Positions 1-13,650 of a DNA stretch of 64,000 nucleotides are shown piece after piece. The notes beneath the pieces were generated by a model. The model did not search any database, was not told where the DNA came from, and worked only from the letters and a program-made list of their open reading frames with translations. Within the stretch, counting starts at the first letter, position 1; each line of letters opens with the position of its first letter. The translations under genes were made by a program, and so were the position numbers. The stretch lies in the NCBI RefSeq assembly GCF_008039575.1, contig NZ_VDUY01000005.1, positions 124,001-188,000 of the forward strand, read 5' to 3'. The DNA is from Zeimonas arvi (GTDB lineage Bacteria; Pseudomonadota; Gammaproteobacteria; Burkholderiales; Burkholderiaceae_E).

Positions 1-1
1 C

Positions 2-58
2 TGGACCCGTGACCACGAGGGCTTCCTGACCATGGAAGCCGCCGCCGAACTCGACTGA
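2..58 (+). CDS. C-terminal fragment of an unidentified protein
   Basis: Only the last 18 codons are visible, ending WTRDHEGFLTMEAAAELD and a TGA at 56-58. The reading frame enters from the left edge without a stop. It lies 13 bases before the acyl-CoA dehydrogenase start, so it is probably the preceding gene of the same operon. The tail is too short to assign to a family; another CoA-metabolism enzyme would fit the context, but that is inference. Confidence 0.55.
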   Translation, partial: WTRDHEGFLTMEAAAELD

Positions 59-71
59 CCGACACAAGGCC

Positions 72-1235
72 ATGAAACACACGCACACCGACCCGCACCA
101 GGACATCCGCGACGCGGTCCGCGCGCTCTGCGCCGAGTTCCCCGCCGAGTACCACCGCAAGGTCGACGAGCAGCGCGGCTACCCCGCCGAGTTCGTCGAC
201 GCGCTCACCCGGGCCGGCTGGATGGCGGCGCTGATCCCGCAGGAGTACGGCGGCTCGGGCCTCGGCCTGACCGAGGCCTCGGTGATCATGGAAGAGATCA
301 ACCGCGCCGGCGGCAACTCGGGCGCCTGCCACGGCCAGATGTACAACATGGGCACGCTGTTGCGGCACGGCTCCGCCGCGCAGAAGAAGCGCTACCTGCC
401 GAAGATCGCCAGCGGCGACCTGCGCCTGCAGTCGATGGGCGTGACCGAGCCGACCACCGGTACCGACACCACGAAGATCAAGACCACCGCGGTGCGCAAG
501 GGCGACCATTACGTGGTCAACGGCCAGAAGGTCTGGATCTCGCGCATCCAGCACTCCGACCTGATGATCCTGCTCGCGCGCACCACGCCGCTGGCCGAGG
601 TGAAGAAGAAGTCCGAGGGGATGTCGATCTTCATCGTCGACCTGCGCGAGGCGATCGGCAAGGGACTCGAGGTGAGGCCGATCCTCAACATGGTCAACCA
701 TGAGACCAACGAGCTCTTCTTCGACGAGCTCGAGATCCCGGCCGAGAACCTGATCGGCGAGGAAGGCAAGGGCTTCAAGTACATCCTCGACGGCCTGAAC
801 GCCGAGCGCACGCTGATCGCCGCCGAGTGCATCGGCGACGGCTACTGGTTCATCGACAAGGTGTCGAAGTACGCGAGCGAGCGGGTGGTGTTCGGCCGCC
901 CGATCGGCCAGAACCAGGGCGTGCAGTTCCCGATCGCCGAGTCCTACATCGAGGTCGAGGCGGCGAACCTGATGCGCTGGAAGGCCTGCCAGCTCTACGA
1001 CGCGCACCAGCCCTGCGGCGCGGAGGCCAACATGGCCAAGTACCTGGCGGCCAAGGCCTCGTGGGAGGCGGCCAACGCCTGCATCCAGTTCCACGGCGGC
1101 TTCGGCTTCGCCTGCGAGTACGACGTCGAGCGCAAGTTCCGCGAGACCCGGCTCTACCAGGTGGCGCCCATCTCCACCAACCTGATCCTCAGCTACGTGG
1201 CCGAGCACGTGCTCGGCATGCCGAGGTCCTTCTGA
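72..1235 (+). CDS. acyl-CoA dehydrogenase
   Basis: This FAD flavoenzyme (387 residues, usual family length) should oxidise an acyl-CoA to the 2-enoyl-CoA and pass electrons to ETF in the cytoplasm. The N-terminal helical domain, the middle beta domain with MGVTEPTTGTD near 122-132, and the C-terminal helical domain with FHGGFGFACEYDVER near 340-354 are all visible. The usual catalytic-glutamate motif EGT near the C-terminus is replaced by QVAP at 363-366. Glu245 in GLNAERTLIAAE sits where isovaleryl-CoA and long-chain dehydrogenases carry their catalytic base, so I infer that type of active site. The stop codon shares a base with the next gene's ATG (TGATG), which implies translational coupling to the CoA-transferase. 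The substrate is not evident. Confidence 0.93.
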   Translation: MKHTHTDPHQDIRDAVRALCAEFPAEYHRKVDEQRGYPAEFVDALTRAGWMAALIPQEYGGSGLGLTEASVIMEEINRAGGNSGACHGQMYNMGTLLRHGSAAQKKRYLPKIASGDLRLQSMGVTEPTTGTDTTKIKTTAVRKGDHYVVNGQKVWISRIQHSDLMILLARTTPLAEVKKKSEGMSIFIVDLREAIGKGLEVRPILNMVNHETNELFFDELEIPAENLIGEEGKGFKYILDGLNAERTLIAAECIGDGYWFIDKVSKYASERVVFGRPIGQNQGVQFPIAESYIEVEAANLMRWKACQLYDAHQPCGAEANMAKYLAAKASWEAANACIQFHGGFGFACEYDVERKFRETRLYQVAPISTNLILSYVAEHVLGMPRSF

Positions 1236-2416
1236 TGGCGCGCCCGCTCGAAGGCACCACCGTCGTCACGCTCGAGCACGCGATCGCGGCGCCCTTCTGC
1301 ACGCGCCAGCTCGCCGACCTGGGCGCGCGCGTGATCAAGATCGAGCGGCCGGGCGTGGGCGATTTCGCCCGCGCCTACGACACGCGGGTGCGCGGCCTGG
1401 CCTCGCACTTCGTCTGGACCAACCGCTCCAAGGAGAGCCTGACGCTCGACCTCAAGCACCCGGAGGCCGCCGCCATCCTGTCGAGGCTGCTCGATGGCGC
1501 CGACGTGCTGGTGCAGAACCTCGCGCCCGGCGCAGCCGCGCGCATGGGCCTTTCCTTCGACGCGCTGCACCCCAGGCATCCGCGGCTGATCGTCTGCGAC
1601 ATCTCCGGCTACGGCGCCGACGGACCCTACCGCGACAAGAAGGCCTACGACCTGCTGATCCAGAGCGAGTCGGGCTTCGTGTCGACCACCGGCACGCCCG
1701 GGGAGCCTGCCAAGGCCGGCTGCTCGGTGGCCGACATCGCCGCCGGCATGTACGCCTACAGCAACGTCCTGGCCGCGCTGCTCGAGCGCGGCCGCACCGG
1801 CCTGGGAAAGCGCATCGACGTGTCGATGCTCGAGAGCATGGTCGAATGGATGGGCTTTCCGATGTACTACGCGTTCGACGGCGCGCCGCAGCCGCCGCGC
1901 GCCGGCGCCGCGCACGCCACGATCTATCCCTACGGCCCCTTCCCGACCGGCGACGGCAAGACGGTGATGCTGGGCCTGCAGAACGAACGCGAGTGGCAGG
2001 TGTTCTGCGACAAGGTGCTGGGCCGGCCCGCCCTGGCCGTCGACCCGCGCTTCGACACCAGCGCCCGGCGCAACGAGGCTCGCGCGGCCTTGCGGGCGAT
2101 CATCGTCGAGGCCTTCGCGGCGCACGATGCCGCTGGCGTGCTCGCCTTGCTCGACGCGGCCGGAATCGCCAATGCGCAGGTCAACACGATGGCCGACGTC
2201 TGGGCGCATCCCCAGCTGAAGGCGCGCGGTCGCTGGACCGAGGTGGGCACGCCCGCCGGCCCGATCCCGGCGCTGCTGCCGCCCGGCGCCAGCGCCGCCG
2301 ACGCGCCACGCATGGACGACATCCCTGCGCTGGGCGCGCATACCGACGCGATCCTCGCGAGCCTGGGTTACGACGCTGCCGCGATCGGGCGGCTGCGCGC
2401 GGACCGCGCGATCTGA
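1235..2416 (+). CDS. class III CoA-transferase (CaiB/BaiF family)
   Basis: A 393-residue protein of the formyl-CoA transferase/CaiB family, which moves CoA between carboxylic acids through an aspartyl-CoA thioester. The N-terminus carries the typical LADLGARVIKIERPG nucleotide-fold segment. Asp167 in CSVADIAAGMYAYS is the expected catalytic aspartate, and GKRIDVSMLESM follows it as in the family. The start is the ATG that overlaps the dehydrogenase stop codon. Together the two genes look like an activation and desaturation step for an organic acid. The facing TRAP transporter, whose last gene ends two bases away on the other strand, may import the same substrate. The acid is not identifiable from sequence. 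Confidence 0.93.
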   Translation: MARPLEGTTVVTLEHAIAAPFCTRQLADLGARVIKIERPGVGDFARAYDTRVRGLASHFVWTNRSKESLTLDLKHPEAAAILSRLLDGADVLVQNLAPGAAARMGLSFDALHPRHPRLIVCDISGYGADGPYRDKKAYDLLIQSESGFVSTTGTPGEPAKAGCSVADIAAGMYAYSNVLAALLERGRTGLGKRIDVSMLESMVEWMGFPMYYAFDGAPQPPRAGAAHATIYPYGPFPTGDGKTVMLGLQNEREWQVFCDKVLGRPALAVDPRFDTSARRNEARAALRAIIVEAFAAHDAAGVLALLDAAGIANAQVNTMADVWAHPQLKARGRWTEVGTPAGPIPALLPPGASAADAPRMDDIPALGAHTDAILASLGYDAAAIGRLRADRAI

Positions 2417-2418
2417 CT

Positions 2419-3696
2419 TCAGAACAGCAGGTCCGGCAGCGCCAGCGAGATCTGCGGGACGTAGGTGACCAAGACCAGAAAGGCGAGCAGCACCAGCAAC
2501 CAGGGGGCGGCGGCGCGGATCACCGCGCCGATCGGCATCTTCGTGATGCCGGCGGTCACGAACAGGTTCAGGCCCACCGGCGGCGTGACCATCCCGATCT
2601 CGAGGTTGACCACCATGATGATGCCGAGGTGGACCGGGTCGATGCCCAGCTGCGTGGCGATCGGGAACAGGATGGGCGCCAGGATCAGGATGATCCCGGT
2701 GGGCTCCATGAAGGCGCCGGCCACCAGCAGCAGGATGTTCACCACGATCAGGAAGGCCCAGGGCGGCATGCCCCAGGCCAGGATCTGCTCGGCGATCGTC
2801 TGCGGGATCCGCTCGGTGGTCAGCACGTGCGCGAACAGCAGCGCGTTGGCGATGATGAACATCAGCATCACCGTGACCTTCGAGGCATCGACCAGGACCT
2901 CGGGCACCTGCGGCCAGCGCAGGTCGCGATAGACGAACACCGCGATCAGGAAGGCATAGACGGCCGCCACCGCAGCGGCCTCGGTGGGCGTGAACAGCCC
3001 CCCGTAGATGCCGCCCAGGATGATCACGATCAGCAGCAGGCCCCAGATCGAGTCGCGCGCCGACTCGAGGACCTCGCGCAGCGAGGCCCGTGGCTGGCGC
3101 GGCAGGTCCATCTTCTTCGCCAGCACGTAGATCGCCATGGCCAGCAGCAGGCCCAGCAGGATGCCCGGCACCACGCCGGCCATGAAGAGCTTTCCGACCG
3201 AGGTCTCGGTGGCCGCGCCGTAGACCACCATCACGATCGAGGGCGGGATCAGGATGCCCAGGGTGCCCGCATTGCAGACCACGCCGGCCGCGAAGGCCTG
3301 CGGATAGCCGGCGCGCACCATGCCGGCGATCACGATCGAGCCGACCGCGACCACGGTGGCCGGCGACGAGCCCGAGACCGCCGCGAACAGCATGCAGGCG
3401 AGCACCGAGGCGATGGCCAGGCCGCCGCGCAGGTGGCCCACGCAGGCGATGGCGAAGCGGATCATCCGGCGCGCCACGCCGCCGGTGGTCATGAAGGCCC
3501 CCCCCAGGATGAAGAAGGGGATCGCCAGCAGCGTGAAGTGCTCGGAGGTCTCGTAGAGCTTGAGCGCAAGCGAGGCGAGCGAGTCCTGGCCGAAGAGCAG
3601 GATGGTGAGCAGCGAGGACAGGCCCAGCGCGACCGCCACCGGCATGCCGATCAGCATGAAGACGAAGAGCAGGACGAACAGCGCGAGCGTGGTCAT
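2419..3696 (-). CDS. dctM: TRAP transporter large permease (DctM family)
   Basis: This 425-residue, strongly hydrophobic protein is the membrane channel subunit of a tripartite ATP-independent periplasmic transporter, which moves organic acids using an ion gradient. Segments typical of DctM are visible: FFILGGAFMTTGGVARRMIRF near 60-82, GSSPATVVAVGSIVIAGMVRAG, GTLGILIPPSIVMVVYG, and the late GMVTPPVGLNLFV. About a dozen membrane spans are expected. Its ATG overlaps the TGA of the small permease (ATGA), and the receptor gene lies upstream, so the order is P-Q-M in one operon. The 3' end faces the CoA-transferase with a 2-base gap and no room for a dedicated terminator. Confidence 0.95.
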   Translation of the reverse strand: MTTLALFVLLFVFMLIGMPVAVALGLSSLLTILLFGQDSLASLALKLYETSEHFTLLAIPFFILGGAFMTTGGVARRMIRFAIACVGHLRGGLAIASVLACMLFAAVSGSSPATVVAVGSIVIAGMVRAGYPQAFAAGVVCNAGTLGILIPPSIVMVVYGAATETSVGKLFMAGVVPGILLGLLLAMAIYVLAKKMDLPRQPRASLREVLESARDSIWGLLLIVIILGGIYGGLFTPTEAAAVAAVYAFLIAVFVYRDLRWPQVPEVLVDASKVTVMLMFIIANALLFAHVLTTERIPQTIAEQILAWGMPPWAFLIVVNILLLVAGAFMEPTGIILILAPILFPIATQLGIDPVHLGIIMVVNLEIGMVTPPVGLNLFVTAGITKMPIGAVIRAAAPWLLVLLAFLVLVTYVPQISLALPDLLF

Positions 3697-4262
3697 CGGG
3701 CGGTTTCCTCGTCGGGCCCGTCGGCGCGGTGCTTGAGGGCATCCTGCACCTCATCGCCCAGCAGGCTCGACTGGCGGCCGCTGGCGATGCGCCACAGCAC
3801 CTCGGCGAAGCGCACCAGCAGCATCGCGAAACCCAGCGGCACGACCAGCTTGGGCACCCACTGCGGAATCGGCATGTCCTGCGCGAGGATGCCGATGTCG
3901 TACATCTTGCCGACGTAGATCCAGCTGCCGACGAACACGATGCCGGCGTAGACCAGGCACAGCACCGCCGCGACGAGCGCCACGCGCCGCGCGACCCGCT
4001 CGGAGAGCAGCCGGACGACGACGTCCACGCCGATGTGCGCGCCGACCCGCACCCCGTAGGAAATCCCGAAGAAGATCAGCCCGCCGAACAGGAAGGTGGT
4101 CAGCTCGAGCGCCCAGACGAAGCTGTAGTTGAAGACATAGCGGGCGATCACCTGCGCGAAGGTGATCAGCGTCATCAGCGTGAGCAGCGCCGCGAGCAGG
4201 AAGGACTCGCAGCGATCCACGAAGCGCCGGATCGTCGATCCGGCGCCTTGGTTGCGAACCAC
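3693..4262 (-). CDS. dctQ: TRAP transporter small permease (DctQ family)
   Basis: The 189-residue four-helix membrane subunit couples the periplasmic receptor to the DctM channel. Membrane segments are evident near residues 20-45 (AALLTLMTLITFAQVIARYV), 55-75, 95-117 and 135-160. The motif pair ARYVFNYSF and WALELTTFLFGGLIFFGISY is standard for DctQ. The start is GTG at 4262, 12 bases after the receptor stop. The C-terminus is a charged tail of about 25 residues, and the final codon overlaps the dctM start. Substrate cannot be inferred from this subunit. Confidence 0.93.
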   Translation of the reverse strand: MVRNQGAGSTIRRFVDRCESFLLAALLTLMTLITFAQVIARYVFNYSFVWALELTTFLFGGLIFFGISYGVRVGAHIGVDVVVRLLSERVARRVALVAAVLCLVYAGIVFVGSWIYVGKMYDIGILAQDMPIPQWVPKLVVPLGFAMLLVRFAEVLWRIASGRQSSLLGDEVQDALKHRADGPDEETAR

Positions 4263-4274
4263 GCGGGGCCCGGC

Positions 4275-5339
<1,065 letters not shown>

Positions 5340-5348
5340 CTAATGACT

Positions 5349-5365
5349 TTGGCACAAACAATGCA
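5349..5365 (+). promoter_or_regulatory. candidate sigma-54 (-24/-12) promoter upstream of serA
   Basis: The sequence TTGGCACAAACAATGCA matches the -24/-12 consensus TGGCAC-N5-TTGCA at all but one of the fixed positions (A for T), and the invariant GG and GC are 10 bases apart as required. It points toward serA, whose ATG lies about 110 bases downstream. No enhancer site was identified. A chance match in a GC-rich genome is possible. Confidence 0.4.
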
Positions 5366-5473
5366 CCCCATGTGATCGAAGCCTCTCCGGGACCTCCGCA
5401 TCCCATGGCGGCCGGAGGGATGCCGCCGGCTCGGTATCATCGAGGGTTTCCCGTCGATCGCGAGCTTCCCGAA

Positions 5474-6715
5474 ATGAACGCCACGCCGCCCCGCCTGTCC
5501 GTGCCCAAGGACCGGCTCAAATTCGTTCTGCTGGAAGGCATCCACGCCTCGGCCATCGAAGCGCTGCGCGCCGACGGCTACACGAACGTGGAAACCCACG
5601 CGAAGGCGCTGTCGGGCGACGAGCTCGTCGCGGCCATCGAGGGCGCGCACTTCCTGGGCATCCGCTCGCGCACCCGGCTCACCGAGAACGTGCTCGCGCG
5701 GGCGCCCCGGCTCAACGCGGTCGGCTGCTTCTGCATCGGCACCAACCAGGTCGACCTCGACGCGGCCGCCCGGCGCGGCATCCCGGTGTTCAACGCGCCC
5801 TTTTCGAACACCCGCAGCGTGGCCGAGCTGGTGCTCGGCGAGATCATCATGCTGATGCGCGGGATTCCCGCGAAGAACGCCGCCCAGCACCGCGGCGGCT
5901 GGGACAAGAGCGCGGCCGGTTCCTTCGAGGTGCGCGGCAAGACGCTGGGCATCGTGGGCTACGGCCACATCGGCACGCAGATCGGCATCCTGGCCGAGCT
6001 GCTCGGCATGAGGGTCGTCTTCCACGACATCGAGAAGAAGCTGCCGCTGGGCAACGCCCGGCAGGCGGCGTCACTCGACGAGCTGCTCGCCGCGGCCGAC
6101 GTGGTCACGCTGCACGTGCCCGAGACGCCGGCCACGATGAACATGATCGCCGCGCCGCAGCTCGCCCGGATGAAACCGGGCGGCCTGCTGATCAACGCCT
6201 CGCGCGGAACCGTGGTCGACATCGACGCGCTGGCCGCGGCGCTGGACAGCGGCCGGGTGGCCGGGGCCGCGATCGACGTGTTCCCGGTCGAGCCCAGGGG
6301 CAACGACTCGCGCTTCGAGTCGCCCCTCAGCCGCTTCGACAACGTGATCCTCACGCCGCACATCGGCGGCTCGACCGCCGAGGCCCAGGCCAACATCGGC
6401 GGCGAGGTCGCCGAGAAGCTGATCCGCTACAGCAACAACGGGTCCACCGTGTCGGCGGTGAACTTCCCCGAGGTGTCGCTGCCCGAGCACACCGGCAAGT
6501 GCCGGCTGCTGCACATCCACCGCAACGTGCCGGGCATCATCGCCAACATCAACGAGCGCTTCTCGCGCGCGGGCATCAACGTGGCCGCGCAGTACCTGCA
6601 GACCAACGCGCTGGTGGGCTACGTGGTCATCGACATCGACGGCGACGCGAGCCAGGTGGCGCTGGACGAGTTGAGCGCGATCGAGGGCACGATCCGTTGC
6701 CGGATCCTCTACTGA
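5474..6715 (+). CDS. serA: D-3-phosphoglycerate dehydrogenase
   Basis: Catalyses NAD-dependent oxidation of 3-phosphoglycerate to 3-phosphohydroxypyruvate, the first step of serine synthesis. At 413 residues it matches the E. coli-type enzyme. The catalytic fold surrounds a NAD-binding segment at 158-168 (LGIVGYGHIGT), with the active-site His in LTPHIGGSTAEAQ and the Arg in INASRGTVVD. Residues from about 340 to the end form an ACT domain (GKCRLLHIHRNVPGIIANIN), which in this type binds serine for feedback inhibition. I chose the ATG at 5474 because it gives the family N-terminus; the frame stays open upstream without similarity. A possible sigma-54 promoter lies about 110 bases upstream. 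Confidence 0.96.
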   Translation: MNATPPRLSVPKDRLKFVLLEGIHASAIEALRADGYTNVETHAKALSGDELVAAIEGAHFLGIRSRTRLTENVLARAPRLNAVGCFCIGTNQVDLDAAARRGIPVFNAPFSNTRSVAELVLGEIIMLMRGIPAKNAAQHRGGWDKSAAGSFEVRGKTLGIVGYGHIGTQIGILAELLGMRVVFHDIEKKLPLGNARQAASLDELLAAADVVTLHVPETPATMNMIAAPQLARMKPGGLLINASRGTVVDIDALAAALDSGRVAGAAIDVFPVEPRGNDSRFESPLSRFDNVILTPHIGGSTAEAQANIGGEVAEKLIRYSNNGSTVSAVNFPEVSLPEHTGKCRLLHIHRNVPGIIANINERFSRAGINVAAQYLQTNALVGYVVIDIDGDASQVALDELSAIEGTIRCRILY

Positions 6716-6739
6716 GGCGTGTCGCCGCGCCCTGAACCG

Positions 6740-7930
6740 ATGACGCATCCGGCCGCGGCGCTGGCCAGCACGCTCGCGATCCAGACGCTGGCCAGCCTGG
6801 TGGCGACCGCGCCCTCGGTGCTGGCGCCGGTGGTCGCGCCGTCGCTGGGCTTCGGCGCCGAGCGCGTGGGCCTGTTCGTGGGCCTGACCTACCTGACCGC
6901 GATGCTGTCCGGCCTGGCCAGCGGCGCCTGGGTCGCGCGCTTCGGCGCGGTCCGCGTGTCGCAGGCCGCCATGCTCGCCTGCGCGCTCGCCACCCTGGCC
7001 GCACTCGCAGGCAGCCTGCTGCCGCTCGCGCTCGCCGCGCTGGCGCTGGGAACGGGCTACGGCATCATCAATCCCGCTGCGTCCACGCTGCTGGCGCGGC
7101 ACGCACCGGCGGCCAGGCGCGGGCTGTTCTTCTCGATCAAGCAGACCGGCGTTCCCCTCGGCGTGGCGTCCGCGGGCCTGCTGATGCCGCTGGGGCTGCA
7201 CGCGCTGGGCTGGCGGCCTTCGGTCGTGCTCGCGGGCGCAGCCTGCGCGGCGCTCGCGCTGGCCCTGAGGCCGCTGGTCGCGAAGCTCGATCCGCCGCGA
7301 GCCGCGGCCGGCGACCCGCCGGCCTCCCGCTCGTGGCGCGCGGGCCTGGCCACGGTTATCCGCGACCCGGCCCTGCGCACGCTGAGCCTGGCCTCGTTCG
7401 CCTTCGCCTTCACCCAGCTCTGCTTCACCACCTTCCTGGTGTCCTACCTGCACCTCGAACTGGGCCAGCCGCTGTCCACCGCCGCGGCCGTACTGGCCGG
7501 CTCGCAGCTGGTGAGCACCGCCTCGCGGATCGGCTGGGGGCACGTGGCCGACCGCTGGGTGGCGCCCGGCATCCTTCTGGGCGCGCTCGGCCTGGCCATG
7601 GCCCTGGCCTGCGCGGGCCTGGCCCTGCTGGGCGAGTCGGCCGGCATCGGGCTGATCGTGGCCGCGGCGGTCTGCTGCGCGGCCACGGTGATGGGCTGGA
7701 ACGGAGTGTTCTTCGCGGAACTGGCGCGGCAGTCGTCGCGCGCCGACATGGCCACGCTGGCCGGCGCCTCGCAGTTCGTGACCTTCTTCGGCAGCATGAG
7801 CGGCCCGGTGATCTTCGCCGAGCTGATCCGCAACGGCGGGTCCTACGGAGGCGCCTACCTGATGCTGGGCGTGCTGCCGGCGCTGGCCGGCGCGGCCATG
7901 CTGCGGGCAGCGCGCCGGGACCGGGCCTGA
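6740..7930 (+). CDS. MFS transporter
   Basis: A 396-residue protein with about 12 hydrophobic spans and a large intervening loop near residue 190, the layout of the major facilitator superfamily. The loop after the second span has GAWVARFGAVRVSQ, a form of the MFS motif A, and GHVADRW occupies the equivalent place in the second half. Substrate unknown. The start is uncertain: an in-frame GTG lies 21 bases upstream, only 4 bases after serA, but ATG 6740 gives a more normal N-terminus. Close spacing suggests cotranscription with serA. A hairpin follows at 7946-7974. Confidence 0.88.
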   Translation: MTHPAAALASTLAIQTLASLVATAPSVLAPVVAPSLGFGAERVGLFVGLTYLTAMLSGLASGAWVARFGAVRVSQAAMLACALATLAALAGSLLPLALAALALGTGYGIINPAASTLLARHAPAARRGLFFSIKQTGVPLGVASAGLLMPLGLHALGWRPSVVLAGAACAALALALRPLVAKLDPPRAAAGDPPASRSWRAGLATVIRDPALRTLSLASFAFAFTQLCFTTFLVSYLHLELGQPLSTAAAVLAGSQLVSTASRIGWGHVADRWVAPGILLGALGLAMALACAGLALLGESAGIGLIVAAAVCCAATVMGWNGVFFAELARQSSRADMATLAGASQFVTFFGSMSGPVIFAELIRNGGSYGGAYLMLGVLPALAGAAMLRAARRDRA

Positions 7931-7945
7931 GCCGCCGCCCCGGTT

Positions 7946-7974
7946 CCTGATCGGGGCTGCCGGTCCCGATCAGG
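7946..7974. terminator. bidirectional terminator-like hairpin
   Basis: A perfect 10-base stem, CCTGATCGGG and CCCGATCAGG, flanks a 9-base loop. It lies in the 58-base gap between two convergent genes, the MFS transporter and the small lysine-rich protein, so it could serve both. No clear T-run follows on either strand. Confidence 0.6.
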
Positions 7975-7988
7975 GCCGGCGTTCCGGG

Positions 7989-8189
7989 TCAGTCGCCGTC
8001 GCCGGCCGCCGCGCCTTCGCCCGCTGCGCCGCCTTCAGCGGCCGCGGCGTCCGGCGCCTCGTGGTCCGCGGGCCCGTCGTCGCCGGCGGCTTGCGCGCCG
8101 GCCGCCTTGCGCCGCAGCTTCTCTTCCTTCTTCTGCTTCTTCGCGAGCTCGCGCTGGCGCTTTTCGTACGAGTAGTTGGGTTTTGCCAA
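7989..8189 (-). CDS. small lysine-rich conserved protein
   Basis: This 66-residue soluble protein begins MAKPNYSYEKRQRELAKKQ, an opening I recognise from short uncharacterised proteins common in beta- and gammaproteobacteria. Residues 1-34 are strongly basic and helical with a KKQKKEEKLRRK run; the rest is an acidic alanine- and glycine-rich tail that is probably disordered. It lies 57 bases downstream of metH on the same strand. No function is known to me. The charge segregation could suit RNA or protein binding, but that is a guess. Confidence 0.75.
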   Translation of the reverse strand: MAKPNYSYEKRQRELAKKQKKEEKLRRKAAGAQAAGDDGPADHEAPDAAAAEGGAAGEGAAAGDGD

Positions 8190-8246
8190 TTGGACTCCTG
8201 TATTCGGTGATGGCCTGGCCGCGCGGCAGAGCCGCCCGCCGACAGC

Positions 8247-12097
<3,851 letters not shown>

Positions 12098-12101
<4 letters not shown>

Positions 12102-12133
12102 CGCAGGCGGGCCTTCTCTGAGTAACCGGTCAT
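12098..12133 (-). CDS. possible 11-residue leader peptide upstream of metH
   Basis: An ATG at 12133 opens [11 protein letters not shown], and its TGA overlaps the metH ATG (ATGA). An AAGGAGG sequence at 12146-12152 lies 12 bases before this ATG and about 45 bases before the metH ATG, so the leader is the closer target of the only obvious ribosome binding site. I infer that metH translation may be coupled to this frame. The peptide has no run of regulatory codons. It could equally be a chance frame. Confidence 0.3.
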
Positions 12134-12266
12134 TTTAACGGCCGGCCTCCTTTTTGCTGATCCGGCGCAAGGTTCACCCCTGCGGCGGCATTGACAATAC
12201 GTATGAGTGGAGACGCATCTGCTTGCCGCCGGACCTGCCGGCGCGGCCATCCCACCGGAGGGAGAG

Positions 12267-13634
12267 ATGAAGACCGACAAGCCGCTCGCCGGCCTCGACA
12301 GGGCGCCCGCCGCCGGGCGACGGGATTTCCTGCGCGGCGCGGGCTCGCTGCCCCTGATCGGCGCGGCCGCGGCGGGCGCCGGCGGGATGCTCGCCGCGCC
12401 GGCCCCTGCCCGCGCCGCGCCGAAGACCTCGGCGAAGATCGTCGTGGCCGGAAGCGGCCTGGGCGGACTCGCGGTGGCCAGCCGGCTGGCGCGCGAGCTC
12501 GAGGGCGCGAGCATCACGATCGTGGATCGCAAGGAGGTTCACAACTACCAGCCAGGCTACACGCTGGTGGCCACCGGCGTCTGGCCGGTCGCCAAGGTCA
12601 GCGATCGCAACGCCGACCTGATTCCTTCCGGCGTGCAGTGGGTCAGGGAGTTCGTCGCGGAGTTCGACCCGGTGGCCAGCACGGTGACCACCGATGCCGG
12701 CACGAAGCTCCGCTACGACTTCCTGGTGGTGGCAACGGGCCTGCAGCTGGACTACGGCCAGATCGAGGGCATGGATCCGAAGGCCATCGGCACCAACGGC
12801 CTGACCAGCGTCTACAACGGGCCCGACGCCGCCGCCGCCACCTGGCGCGCAATGGACGCCTTCCGGGCCAGGGGCGGCGAGGCGCTGATGACGCTGCCGG
12901 CCACCCCGATCAAGTGCGCCGGCGCGCCGCTGAAGATGACCTTCATGCTGGCCGACCGCCTGCGCCGGGCCGGCACCCGCGGCAACTCGAAGATCACCTT
13001 CCATTCGGCGCTGGGCAACGTGTTCAGCGTGCCGAAGGTCAACGACGAGGTGCTGGCGCGCTGGAAGGCGCTGGACATCGGCGTTGAGCTCACCAGCAAG
13101 CTGGCCGCCATCGACATCGGCGCCCGCCGCGCGACCTTCGTGAGCCCCGAGGGCGAGAAGACCGAGCTGGGCTACGACTTCATCCACATCCCGCCGCCGA
13201 TGCGCGCGCCCGACCCGATCAGGAAGAGCGAGCTCGCCTGGAAGGAAGGCGGCTTCGCCGCCGGCGGCTGGCTCGAGGTGGACAAGGGCACGCTGCGCCA
13301 CCGGCGCTTCCCGAACGTGTTCGGGATCGGCGACATCAACGGCACGCCGCGCGGCAAGACCGCCGCCACCGTGAAGAAGAGCGCGCCGATCGTGGCCGCC
13401 AACCTGGTCGACGTGATCGCGCAGCGCGACCCGTCGCAGCAGTTCGACGGCTACACCTCCTGCCCGCTGCTGTTGCGCGAAGGCTCGGCGCTGCTGATCG
13501 AGTTCGACTACGAAGGCCGGCTCACGCCCTCGCTGCCGGGCGTCGACCCGCTGCAGGACAGCTGGTTCGCCTGGTTCATGAAGACCACCATGCTCAAGCC
13601 CGCCTACATGGCGGTGGCCAAGGGCCGGGTCTGA
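12267..13634 (+). CDS. Tat-exported sulfide:quinone oxidoreductase-like flavoprotein
   Basis: A 455-residue FAD protein of the SQR/FccB group, which oxidises sulfide to polysulfide. A twin-arginine signal (RRDFLRG at 18-24, then a hydrophobic stretch ending near 51) predicts export of the folded flavoprotein. The FAD-binding motif is GSGLGG at 62-67. Cys217 in PIKCAGAP and Cys399 in GYTSCPLLL match the two essential redox cysteines of SQR. The C-terminal FAWFMKTTMLKPAYM resembles the amphipathic membrane anchor of SQR rather than FccB. ATG 12267 follows GGAGGGAGAG and places the RR motif correctly. It is followed by a small membrane protein 16 bases on. Donor identity is inferred from the family and not proven. 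Confidence 0.85.
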   Translation: MKTDKPLAGLDRAPAAGRRDFLRGAGSLPLIGAAAAGAGGMLAAPAPARAAPKTSAKIVVAGSGLGGLAVASRLARELEGASITIVDRKEVHNYQPGYTLVATGVWPVAKVSDRNADLIPSGVQWVREFVAEFDPVASTVTTDAGTKLRYDFLVVATGLQLDYGQIEGMDPKAIGTNGLTSVYNGPDAAAATWRAMDAFRARGGEALMTLPATPIKCAGAPLKMTFMLADRLRRAGTRGNSKITFHSALGNVFSVPKVNDEVLARWKALDIGVELTSKLAAIDIGARRATFVSPEGEKTELGYDFIHIPPPMRAPDPIRKSELAWKEGGFAAGGWLEVDKGTLRHRRFPNVFGIGDINGTPRGKTAATVKKSAPIVAANLVDVIAQRDPSQQFDGYTSCPLLLREGSALLIEFDYEGRLTPSLPGVDPLQDSWFAWFMKTTMLKPAYMAVAKGRV

Positions 13635-13650
13635 GAAGGGAGACCGCGTG

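Noticed and set aside
1193-3918. Very long open frames on both strands (for example 1193-3754 minus, 1846-3918 plus) across the acyl-CoA and TRAP genes
   Set aside because: GC-rich codon bias leaves the antisense and shifted frames free of stops. They have arginine- and alanine-rich low-complexity translations, whereas the overlapping frames match known families.
12191-12196. Perfect TTGACA -35 hexamer upstream of the SQR-like gene
   Set aside because: No acceptable -10 lies 16-18 bases downstream, so it is not called as a promoter.
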